A stretch of DNA of 5,923 bases. It comes from Acidobacteriaceae bacterium. Lineage in GTDB: Bacteria > Acidobacteriota > Terriglobia > Terriglobales > Acidobacteriaceae. The notes beneath the pieces were generated by a model. The model worked only from the letters and a program-made list of their open reading frames with translations. It was not told the origin of the DNA and made no database searches. The stretch's first letter is position 1; each line of letters starts with the position of its first letter. A program made the position numbers and the translations under genes. Shown piece by piece: positions 1 to 5,336 of the stretch. The stretch spans positions 1 to 5,923 of the forward strand of contig JASHUF010000213.1 in assembly GCA_030040175.1 (NCBI GenBank), given 5' to 3'.

Positions 1-1066
1 AATAGCCGGAGACATATCCCGGGCTATGGGCAGCGTCAAGCGTCAGAGCATTTCCAAAAAGGGTAGGATTGAAGCAACCGGCCTTCATGGCCGCGGTTGG
101 CTCCGAGGTGGTTGTGAATGAGCTGTTGGGATTTTTCAGCTGCTGATAGTTGTAATAGAAGAACATTTTGTTCTTCACGATCGGCCCGCCTATTGCCCCT
201 CCGAAGTAGTTGTAACGCTGCACCCCTTTCGGTGTCGGGGCCCGGTCGAAGTAGGATCTCGCATTAAAGGCGTCGTTCTGGATATAGTCATAGGCGGCGC
301 CGTGAAAATGTTCGGTGCCGCTCTTGTTGATGACGTTGAAGACCGAGCCGCCGCCGCCGTACTGGGCGGGAGCATCGGTGGCAATCACGTTAACCTCAGA
401 CACCGATTCGCTCAAGCCCTGGTCGGTATTGGCGCTGTGCGGCAGCCAGATGGAGCCGCCGTCAACCAGGAAGCTGGAGAAGTAGGGCATGGTTCCGTTG
501 ATGACCTGATCGAATTGAGGGTCGGTATTATTCCCTCCGCCACCGTTGGAGGTGCCGCCGGGTGTGCTGGAAGCGCCGGGAAGCATCTTCAGCAGATAGG
601 TGTAGCCATTCTCCGGATCGGTGTTGGGGAGATTTTGCAGCTCGGCCGTCGACAGAGTGGTTTCCACCTGGGCGTCCTCGGTCTTGAGCAGAGGCGCATC
701 GGAGCTCACTTCCACCACTTGCGTGGCCTCGCCTACCTTTAACACCGCGTCCACCGTAACGATGCCCACTTGCAGCGGAACCGGGCCGCGCTTGAAGGTT
801 TCGAAGCCGGATTTGCTGAATTCCATCGTGTAGTTGCCCGGCACAATCGAATTGGTGTCGTAAATTCCGTCGCCATTGGTCACGTACTTACTCACCACCC
901 CGGTGTCGTTGTCGGTGACGGTGACGTTTACGCCCGGCACTACCGCGCCCGACGAATCGGTCACTGTGCCGCGAATATCGCCGGAGTTCGAATTCTGAGC
1001 GTGAACCAGGCTCGCCCATCCAAGCCCTAGTCCACAGAACACAACAACCCAACTGCGTCTGATCAT
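1..1066 (-). CDS. TonB-dependent receptor, Oar-like, N-terminal part (runs off left edge)
   Basis: Outer-membrane, TonB-energised transporter; 355 residues are in the window and the C-terminal beta-barrel lies beyond the left edge. Residues 1-23 form a signal peptide (MIRRS, hydrophobic core, cleavage likely VHA|QN). Residues about 28-112 are a carboxypeptidase-regulatory-like (Ig-fold) domain, with GDIRGTVTDSSGAVVPG at its start and PGNYTMEFSKSGFET later. Residues about 115-245 look like the plug, with VINGTMPYFSSFLVDGG and EVNVIATDAPAQYGGGGSVF. The early barrel shows FHGAAYDYIQNDAFNARSYF and NYFGGAIGGPIVKNKMFFYY, both typical of the large acidobacterial Oar/TonB receptor family. The start is fixed by AGGAGG six bases upstream and by the signal peptide. 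The substrate cannot be read from the sequence; the GH10 neighbour suggests plant-polysaccharide oligomers (inference). No TonB box is obvious between the signal peptide and the Ig-fold domain. Confidence 0.93.
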   Translation of the reverse strand, partial: MIRRSWVVVFCGLGLGWASLVHAQNSNSGDIRGTVTDSSGAVVPGVNVTVTDNDTGVVSKYVTNGDGIYDTNSIVPGNYTMEFSKSGFETFKRGPVPLQVGIVTVDAVLKVGEATQVVEVSSDAPLLKTEDAQVETTLSTAELQNLPNTDPENGYTYLLKMLPGASSTPGGTSNGGGGNNTDPQFDQVINGTMPYFSSFLVDGGSIWLPHSANTDQGLSESVSEVNVIATDAPAQYGGGGSVFNVINKSGTEHFHGAAYDYIQNDAFNARSYFDRAPTPKGVQRYNYFGGAIGGPIVKNKMFFYYNYQQLKNPNSSFTTTSEPTAAMKAGCFNPTLFGNALTLDAAHSPGYVSGY

Positions 1067-1072
1067 GCTTAA

Positions 1073-1078
1073 CCTCCT
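1073..1078 (-). promoter_or_regulatory. Strong Shine-Dalgarno of the TonB receptor gene
   Basis: AGGAGG on the minus strand lies six bases before the ATG at 1066. It is the best ribosome binding site in the window and fixes the receptor's start. Confidence 0.85.
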
Positions 1079-1115
1079 AAAGCGCCCTCGCGCCCAAACT
1101 TGCGGTGATGGTCGA

Positions 1116-1147
1116 CCGGACTCCGGCCACCCGCCGGAGAGCTCCGG
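1116..1147 (-). other. Receptor leader: alternating complementary CCGGA/CTCCGG segments
   Basis: Four short segments alternate in sense: CCGGA (1116-1120), CTCCGGC (1121-1127), GCCGGAG (1133-1139) and CTCCGG (1142-1147). The middle pair forms a 7-bp stem with a 5-base loop. The third segment could instead pair with the fourth (2-base gap) and the second with the first. The region lies in the predicted 5' leader of the receptor mRNA, 50 to 80 bases before the start codon. The pairing is visible in the sequence; any regulatory effect is inference. Confidence 0.4.
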
Positions 1148-1153
1148 AACCTC

Positions 1154-1184
1154 TTGACTTAAGGTCTTCTCATCCTTAAGACAA
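1154..1184. repeat. 11-bp inverted repeat with one mismatch, around CTTAAG
   Basis: TTGACTTAAGG (1154-1164) and CCTTAAGACAA (1174-1184) are inverted copies with one mismatch and a 9-base spacer. The element lies just downstream of the predicted receptor start site and its right arm overlaps the operator-like site at 1182-1191. It could be a protein-binding dyad or a leader hairpin. Confidence 0.45.
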
Positions 1185-1191
1185 ACGGTTG
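1182..1191. promoter_or_regulatory. LacI-type operator-like site, copy 1 (CAAACGGTTG)
   Basis: Exact match to CAAnCGnTTG, about 35-45 bases downstream of the predicted receptor transcription start, a position suited to repression. Read on the minus strand it is followed by TCTTAAGG, much as copy 3 is followed by CTTAAGG, so the similarity extends beyond the ten-base core. The LacI-family assignment rests on the palindrome with central CG and is inference. Confidence 0.5.
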
Positions 1192-1230
1192 CATACTGCA
1201 CTTAACCTCGTAGCCCCGAAAGTGGCACTC

Positions 1231-1260
1231 ATTACACCACGCCTAAAGATGGACTGTCAA
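1231..1260 (-). promoter_or_regulatory. Sigma70-like promoter of the TonB receptor gene
   Basis: On the minus strand a consensus -35 TTGACA (1255-1260) is followed by an 18-bp spacer and -10 TGTAAT (1231-1236, 5 of 6). Transcription would start near 1224, giving a leader of about 158 bases. One operator-like site lies about 20 bp upstream of the -35 box and another lies within the leader. Confidence 0.6.
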
Positions 1261-1279
1261 GTCATTTGTTAGTTGTAGA

Positions 1280-1289
1280 CAAGCGTTTG
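1280..1289. promoter_or_regulatory. LacI-type operator-like site, copy 2 (CAAGCGTTTG)
   Basis: Exact CAAnCGnTTG match centred about 60 bp upstream of the predicted receptor transcription start, just behind the -35 box. This position suits an activator or an auxiliary operator for looping with copies 1 or 3. Confidence 0.5.
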
Positions 1290-1327
1290 ACTCAAGACGG
1301 TTTCCGATGCTCCGGACCCCTCCGGCG

Positions 1328-1341
1328 GCCTCCGCGGAGGC
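1328..1341. repeat. Perfect 14-bp palindrome GCCTCCGCGGAGGC
   Basis: A perfect dyad in the distal receptor upstream region, between operator-like copies 2 and 3. It differs from the CAAnCGnTTG family, so if it is bound, a different protein is likely. GC-rich palindromes can also arise by chance here. Confidence 0.35.
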
Positions 1342-1360
1342 ATCTCCATGGCCGCGCCGG

Positions 1361-1372
1361 GAAAACGTTTTC
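1361..1372. promoter_or_regulatory. Perfect 12-bp palindrome GAAAACGTTTTC (LacI-like form)
   Basis: A perfect palindrome with central CG, centred 28 bp from operator-like copy 3. Its half-site (GAAAAC) differs from CAAnC, so it may bind the same regulator weakly or a different LacI-family member. The form is typical of LacI-family operators; binding is inference. Confidence 0.4.
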
Positions 1373-1389
1373 TCAGACTTTGCCTTAAG

Positions 1390-1399
1390 CAAACGCTTG
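1390..1399. promoter_or_regulatory. LacI-type operator-like site, copy 3 (CAAACGCTTG)
   Basis: Exact CAAnCGnTTG match about 170 bp upstream of the predicted receptor start site and 208 bp from copy 1, centre to centre. It lies in the right arm of the 14-bp inverted repeat, a likely distal site for looping. Confidence 0.5.
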
Positions 1400-1420
1400 T
1401 CTAAATCGTTCTTCCAGGAT

Positions 1421-1436
1421 CGTTTGGACCCAAACG
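1421..1436. repeat. 7-bp inverted repeat CGTTTGG-AC-CCAAACG
   Basis: Two perfect 7-bp arms with a 2-base spacer. The CGTTTG and CAAACG words match the half-sites of the nearby operator-like copies but in outward arrangement. The remainder of this intergenic region, 1437-1600, shows nothing I can name; it lies just past the GH10 stop codon and has no terminator with a T-run. Confidence 0.35.
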
Positions 1437-1600
1437 GGCACGACCCATCCGGCAAGGAAAATCACGAAAAATATCCGGCGGGCTACCGGGGACAAACTCA
1501 GAGTTCGCGCCGCACACAGCGCCGGAGAGGAATCCTCCACGCGAAAACGCACCCTCGACGCTCACCTGCGTTGTCGCATCTATGCGGCTCCGCCATCTGC

Positions 1601-3232
1601 TCAGGCCTGGGTTCGCCATCTTTCCAGCAAACTCTTGAGGCGATGGTAGCTTTCTCTGGGCGTGCCATCTTCCTGCACAAAGCCGTCGGCTCCCCGGCCA
1701 TTAAAGTCCCAATAGGTAATGGCTTCCACCCATGGTTTGCTGTAGGCGATGGTGTAAATCGATTCCACCCAATCGGCCTGAACCGATTCAGTGAACTCGT
1801 TGTGCCAGGTCATCTTCTCTCCGCCGTTTCCGCCGCCCCAGAAGGCGTATTTCTCCTGACCTGGAAATGGGGCCACCGAGCACGGAAACCCCAATTCGGT
1901 GACATGGATGGGCCTCGCAAAATGGTTGAAACTCTCGAGATCGCGCTCGAACTCCAGCATGTCGCGTCCGGAATGGTAGTATTGCAAGCCGATTGCCTCA
2001 TATCCGGCTTCCGCGTCACGCAACATCGCCAAGTAATCGTAGGGGCTCTGCTGCCACGGAGCAGGCCGCCGCTGCCACTCGGTTCCGTCGGGGTGCTCGC
2101 TCATGTAGTAATCGGCCCAGGTGCCGGTAATATTGACGATGCGAAAGCAGGTCGGATCCGTTTCGCGCGCGGTCCGCAAAGCCGAGACTGTAAGGTCCAC
2201 GTTGTCTTCGCGTGTGAAGCCGTTCATCCCGCGATCCACTTCCGGCTGCACGTGCGCTTCATTCACCACGTCCCAGATGTGAACGCGGTGACGATAGCGG
2301 CTTATGGCCTGGCTTACATGTCCAAGACAATATTTCTTGGTCTCGCCGTAGCTGAGGTTCTGCAGCCACTGGGGCGTATTTTCCGGCTCAAGCCATATGC
2401 CCGGGTGCCCTTTGGGAAGAATCGTGGAGCCGACCAGGGTGTTGAGCGCGGCCTCGAAAAGGGAATAATCGGGATGGCCTTTTTCCTTCTCGACCCAGCC
2501 TTCATAAATGGGGATGGTCGTATAGTTGAACACCGCGGCAAATTGATTGAAGGTTTCAGGATAGCCGCCAGCGAGGCCGAAACCGTTGCACCCGAAGAGA
2601 AACCCCGTCCGTGCCTGGCGGCGCTCAATCGCTGCCCGGGCTCGCGCCAGAACCAACATCTCCCCGGCCCAGAGCGAATCGCGCAACGACTCCATCGAAG
2701 CCCGCACCTGCGCAGTTCGGTCTGCTGGCGCAGCTTCAGCGCGCACCAGACTCGACTGGGCGCTTTCGATGCGCTGCTGCGTCTCCGGGGAAATTGCGAC
2801 GCCCAGTTGTTTGCAATCTGCCTCCACTTTGCGCACTGTCGCCATGCGATCGCGGGCAAAAGCGTAGTTCAACACCAGGGGATTCGCGCTGCGCAGCGAG
2901 CTATCCGTGCAGCCTGCGCCGCCATCGTCGGCATAGACAAAAACCTCGCCGAAGCCGGGAACGGTCAAGGGCGCTGCGATGCGAAACGGCTTGCCGGCAG
3001 GCGGCCTAAACCGCACTTCGCCTGAACCCCACGCGAAGGATACGGTGATCGGCCTCATCAACAGGTCGCAAAGGTGAAAGCGCGCCAACGCAGTTTGCGG
3101 CAAAGGGTTTCCGTCTGCGTCGTAGACCAGACATTGGATTTCACCCGAGTCTTGGGCGAATACAGATGGAATCAGCGGGAGAGATAATGCCGCACTCGCT
3201 CGTGAAATGAATTCGCGTCGATCGTAGTTCAT
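1601..3232 (-). CDS. GH10-family endo-beta-xylanase-like glycosidase, Tat-exported
   Basis: Predicted secreted retaining endo-glycosidase acting on xylan or a similar polysaccharide; 543 residues. Residues 1-26 form a twin-arginine signal peptide (DRREFISRAS, cleavage near VFA|Q), so it is probably exported folded. Residues about 28-110 look like a small beta domain (IQCLVYDADGNPLP). About 120-205 is strongly helical, then the barrel spans about 207-540. HIWDVVNEAH contains the acid/base Glu325, and PIHVTELGFP contains the nucleophile Glu446. GHPGIW (275-280) and PQWL match the GH10 GHTLVW..PxWL region. FNYTTIPIYEGW (235-246) replaces the usual FN....EN.MKW, so the conserved Glu, Asn and Lys at the -1/-2 subsites are missing, and substrate may differ from simple xylan. 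The start at 3232 has GAGGG nine bases upstream. An in-frame GTG at 3436 overlaps the promoter -10 box and would precede the transcript. Catalytic class is well supported; exact substrate is not. Confidence 0.9.
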   Translation of the reverse strand: MNYDRREFISRASAALSLPLIPSVFAQDSGEIQCLVYDADGNPLPQTALARFHLCDLLMRPITVSFAWGSGEVRFRPPAGKPFRIAAPLTVPGFGEVFVYADDGGAGCTDSSLRSANPLVLNYAFARDRMATVRKVEADCKQLGVAISPETQQRIESAQSSLVRAEAAPADRTAQVRASMESLRDSLWAGEMLVLARARAAIERRQARTGFLFGCNGFGLAGGYPETFNQFAAVFNYTTIPIYEGWVEKEKGHPDYSLFEAALNTLVGSTILPKGHPGIWLEPENTPQWLQNLSYGETKKYCLGHVSQAISRYRHRVHIWDVVNEAHVQPEVDRGMNGFTREDNVDLTVSALRTARETDPTCFRIVNITGTWADYYMSEHPDGTEWQRRPAPWQQSPYDYLAMLRDAEAGYEAIGLQYYHSGRDMLEFERDLESFNHFARPIHVTELGFPCSVAPFPGQEKYAFWGGGNGGEKMTWHNEFTESVQADWVESIYTIAYSKPWVEAITYWDFNGRGADGFVQEDGTPRESYHRLKSLLERWRTQA

Positions 3233-3429
3233 CTCAAAGTGCCCTCGCGGTTCTACATGTGGGAAGCCTCCCTGGCGATCCCTTCGCAAGCAACCTGCCG
3301 GGATGTCGACATGGCCAACCGGTTTGCCGGGTCTGCCGCCCGGCGATTCCCGAGGCCCGGCCCGCTCAAGGGTTGGGGAGCAATTCTCAAGCGGCTTTGC
3401 GTTTGCCCTTTCCTGGAACCATTGCGCGG
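3233..3429 (-). other. Long 5' leader of the GH10 gene, GC-rich and structured
   Basis: About 197 bases separate the predicted transcription start from the GH10 ATG. A 6-bp stem GCCGGG/CCCGGC (3326-3331 with 3339-3344, 7-base loop) and the perfect palindrome ATGTCGACAT (3303-3312) can be seen. GAGGG at 3242-3246 is the likely ribosome binding site. I see no convincing coding sequence or recognised riboswitch, though the leader's length leaves room for post-transcriptional control. Confidence 0.4.
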
Positions 3430-3435
3430 CTAACA

Positions 3436-3464
3436 CTTATAGCACGACAATCGATTGTTTGCAA
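3436..3464 (-). promoter_or_regulatory. Sigma70-like promoter of the GH10 gene
   Basis: On the minus strand, -35 TTGCAA (3459-3464, 4 of 6), a 17-bp spacer, and -10 TATAAG (3436-3441, 5 of 6). The spacer contains the operator-like palindrome at 3447-3458, so a bound regulator would block RNA polymerase directly. This promoter makes GH10 transcription independent of the MFS gene upstream. Confidence 0.6.
3447..3458. promoter_or_regulatory. LacI-type operator-like site, copy 4 (ACAATCGATTGT, perfect)
   Basis: Perfect 12-bp palindrome containing CAAnCGnTTG, the same core as the three sites before the receptor gene. It fills 12 of the 17 spacer bases next to the -35 box of the GH10 promoter. This is the clearest repressor-type position in the window. 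The cognate regulator is not encoded here. Confidence 0.6.
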
Positions 3465-3532
3465 ATCATTGTGCCGATGCAGGCGGATGGTGCCCGAGGG
3501 AGACAAACGCGCGGGACAAGGGGATCGAAGAC

Positions 3533-3568
3533 GCGCGGCCGGCTTTTTGGGCGCCGAGAAGGCCGCGC
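3533..3568 (-). terminator. Possible hairpin downstream of the MFS gene, no T-run
   Basis: GCGCGGCC (3533-3540) and GGCCGCGC (3561-3568) form a perfect 8-bp stem with a 20-base loop, 40 bases past the MFS stop codon. A nested alternative is GGGCGC/GCGCCC. On the minus strand no run of T follows either stem, so intrinsic termination is doubtful. It may act as an mRNA 3' end stabiliser or a pause site. Its position between the MFS stop and the GH10 promoter fits separate transcription units. Confidence 0.25.
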
Positions 3569-3608
3569 CCTTCCGTAAAGACATCCGATTGTCCAAGCGG
3601 CGGAGGTT

Positions 3609-4811
3609 TTATCCGCTGACGGCGGCGTTCTGGCGCTGGAGGCGGCCGAAGATCAGTGCGTTGAGCCCAATCATGGCCAAGCCTGCGGCAACGGCAACCA
3701 GCAGCCCGCAGCGGAGCGAGCCAAAGTGTGCCGAAATCAGCCCCGTGATCCACGGAAACAGCGCCGCACCCAGGCCTCCGACCGAGAAAAACCACCCCCA
3801 GGGTGAAAGCTCAAGCAGATAGGAGAGAGAAAGCGGATAAAGCGGGCCCACGAACACACCCACCGCGCCGGCAGCGGCGAGAATCAACCACGGGTGGGGA
3901 GCGGCAATCACCAGGATCGATGCGATGGTCACGCCCCAGATGCCCCATTGGAACACAGCCCGGCGTCCGATCCTGGCAAGCAAACGGGTTGAGAACACCA
4001 GGCGGCTCACCATCTCTCCCAGCCAAAAGATAGAAGTCGCGAGCGCGGCTCCCGCCAGACTGTGCATGCCCGCACGCTGCGAATAGGTCGTAAGCCAGCC
4101 GCTCAGCGTTGTCTCAACTCCCACAGTCGTCATCGCCAGCAGCAGAAGCAAGGTAAAGAGTGTCCTGGAGGAGCGGCCGACGGCGCCGGTCCGCAGCGCC
4201 GGGACGATGGGCGGCGCCTGACGCTCCCGCAGAACCACCCACGCAAACATGGCGAGCGACAAAGCAAGCATCATCGCGAACAGCCATCGAAGATCGCCCC
4301 AGCGCAGAAAGGGCAGAAAGCCAACCGGACCTATTGTGGCTCCGACCGACCAGGCAAAGTTGAGCCATTCCAATTTGGCCGCGCGATCGTCGCCCCAGCG
4401 ATCGGAAAACAGCAGGCTGGTGGAGGTCATCGCCATCCCCAGGCCCAGCCCATAGAAGAAAAATGCCCCATAGGCCGCCCGCGCGCCCGCCAGCGCCAGC
4501 ACAGCGAGCGTCACTGCCAGCAGCCCGTATCCGATCGCCATGGCGCGGATGCGATTCAGTCCCGTGGCAATCGCGCCCATCCCGGAAGCGACGAATTGCA
4601 GAAAGAGGAGCAGGCCAGCCTGATCGTCGCGCAATCCCCATCGCCGGGAGAGCGTGGGCAAAAGCACGCCCAGCATAACCGTGCCTGCGCCGGTCAGGAC
4701 AAATCCGGCGCTTAAGGCGATGGTCGAGAAAGATCGCTGCGCCGGGCCGGTTATCGTGGCTACGCTTCCGTCGTTCAGGGTCTTGGTCTTTCCGCTCGAT
4801 CTCTCACTCAT
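3609..4811 (-). CDS. MFS permease, fucose/sugar-permease-like
   Basis: Inner-membrane secondary transporter, 400 residues, the usual size for the major facilitator superfamily. Twelve hydrophobic segments can be read at about 29-54, 63-83, 88-109, 112-136, 148-169, 174-194, 216-242, 252-274, 283-304, 306-334, 337-360 and 366-388, with the longer central loop at about 195-215 joining the two six-helix halves. LNFAWSVGATIGP (150-162) and GLGLGMAMTS (121-130) resemble the FHS/fucose-permease-like sugar transporters. The classic MFS loop 2-3 motif is reduced to TGLNRIRAM. The substrate is unknown; the GH10 and TonB neighbours suggest a mono- or short oligosaccharide (inference). The start at ATG 4811 has GGAG about 12 bases upstream, rather far. 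The frame stays open to a GTG at 4934, but that extension is Arg/Pro-rich and lacks family character. An efflux role cannot be excluded. Confidence 0.87.
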   Translation of the reverse strand: MSERSSGKTKTLNDGSVATITGPAQRSFSTIALSAGFVLTGAGTVMLGVLLPTLSRRWGLRDDQAGLLLFLQFVASGMGAIATGLNRIRAMAIGYGLLAVTLAVLALAGARAAYGAFFFYGLGLGMAMTSTSLLFSDRWGDDRAAKLEWLNFAWSVGATIGPVGFLPFLRWGDLRWLFAMMLALSLAMFAWVVLRERQAPPIVPALRTGAVGRSSRTLFTLLLLLAMTTVGVETTLSGWLTTYSQRAGMHSLAGAALATSIFWLGEMVSRLVFSTRLLARIGRRAVFQWGIWGVTIASILVIAAPHPWLILAAAGAVGVFVGPLYPLSLSYLLELSPWGWFFSVGGLGAALFPWITGLISAHFGSLRCGLLVAVAAGLAMIGLNALIFGRLQRQNAAVSG

Positions 4812-5336
4812 ACGGTCTTGCCACTCCAGGGAGACTCTGCGCAGCCGCGCTGCTCGAACCTCACGGCGCCCGGGAAGATTTGTGGGGCGCTGCGGCGGCT
4901 GGCTCGCAATCGCTCCCCGCCCCTCGCGCACCACACCAAGATTCCTCGGCAGCCTGGCAGGTCAGGGTCTCCTTTGTTCCATCCGGCTACAACACTTGAG
5001 CCTGGTTGATAATCTCATGACGGCCCTGCCGACAGTGAAGACGCAGTCCGCTCCGCGATAAGTATGCTCCTCTATTGACTGCCTCGCCTGGCAGAACCGG
5101 GCTCCCGCAGCCGCGCGGACGCGCGGGAGCGCAAACATCCCGCGCCGGGAGATCGCAATCCGCACATTCACAATGGATTGCCTTCGCCTGCACGAGCCTT
5201 GCACAGGGCCGGAATACCCTGCCGTAACCATCGGCCGCGCGGGCTGCTTCAGCGCCCAATGACCGCTTGCGTTATGATTGCGTCTATAGTTGTGTGCGGC
5301 CTGTGTGCTCTTCTGCAGGTCGCCGTGGTGGTGTGC
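4812..5336. other. Divergent intergenic region between MFS and S41 protease genes
   Basis: No convincing gene or RNA gene is seen. It must hold both divergent promoters, but neither is clear. A TATAGT at 5285-5290 could be the -10 box of the protease gene, giving a leader of about 40 bases to the GTG at 5337, although no good -35 box lies at the right distance. No CAAnCGnTTG operator-like site was found here, unlike the two intergenic regions to the left. Confidence 0.5.
5101..5143. repeat. Overlapping GC-rich inverted repeats (competing hairpins)
   Basis: GCTCCCGC (5101-5108) pairs perfectly with GCGGGAGC (5123-5130). Inside it, CCGCGCG (5111-5117) pairs with CGCGCGG (5120-5126). GCGGGA (5123-5128) can instead pair with TCCCGC (5138-5143). 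The three stems exclude one another in part. The location between divergent genes fits a REP-like extragenic palindrome or a structured leader, but no second copy is visible here. Confidence 0.45.

Larger units (their letters stand above)
1276..1403. repeat. 14-bp exact inverted repeat carrying two operator-like sites
   Basis: TAGACAAGCGTTTG at 1276-1289 recurs as its exact reverse complement at 1390-1403, leaving 100 bases between the arms. Each arm contains a CAAnCGnTTG site, and the cores are centred 110 bp apart. Resemblance continues weakly past the core (CTCAAGAC against CTTAAGGC, one-base offset), which suggests duplicated binding sites. Confidence 0.6.

Noticed and set aside
302..742. 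Rightward 146-codon frame inside the receptor gene
   Set aside because: The opposite strand encodes an unbroken Oar-like receptor with signal peptide and strong ribosome site. This frame shows no family features.
1159..1173. Four-codon open frame (Met-Arg-Arg-Pro-stop) in the receptor leader as a leader peptide
   Set aside because: No properly spaced ribosome site and no codon run or attenuator with a T-run to support it.
1307..3025. Long rightward open frame of 572 codons opposite the GH10 gene
   Set aside because: It lies antisense to a clear GH10 catalytic domain, has no recognisable domain and is explained by GC-rich codon bias leaving the opposite strand open.
3380..3420. Words GGCAAAC and GCAAAGCC on the minus strand, reminiscent of a c-di-GMP-I riboswitch core
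   Set aside because: They are fused without the intervening stem, and the downstream receptor-type helix and GG..GCC words of the family are not found. The likeness is probably accidental.
3233..3436. Upstream GTG extension of the GH10 protein (68 extra residues)
   Set aside because: It would bury the twin-arginine signal peptide, and the GTG coincides with the promoter -10 box, before the predicted transcript start.
3549..3570. GGGCGC/GCGCCC hairpin as an intrinsic terminator of the MFS gene
   Set aside because: On the minus strand the stem is followed by A residues, not T residues. The T-run is on the wrong side for this gene.
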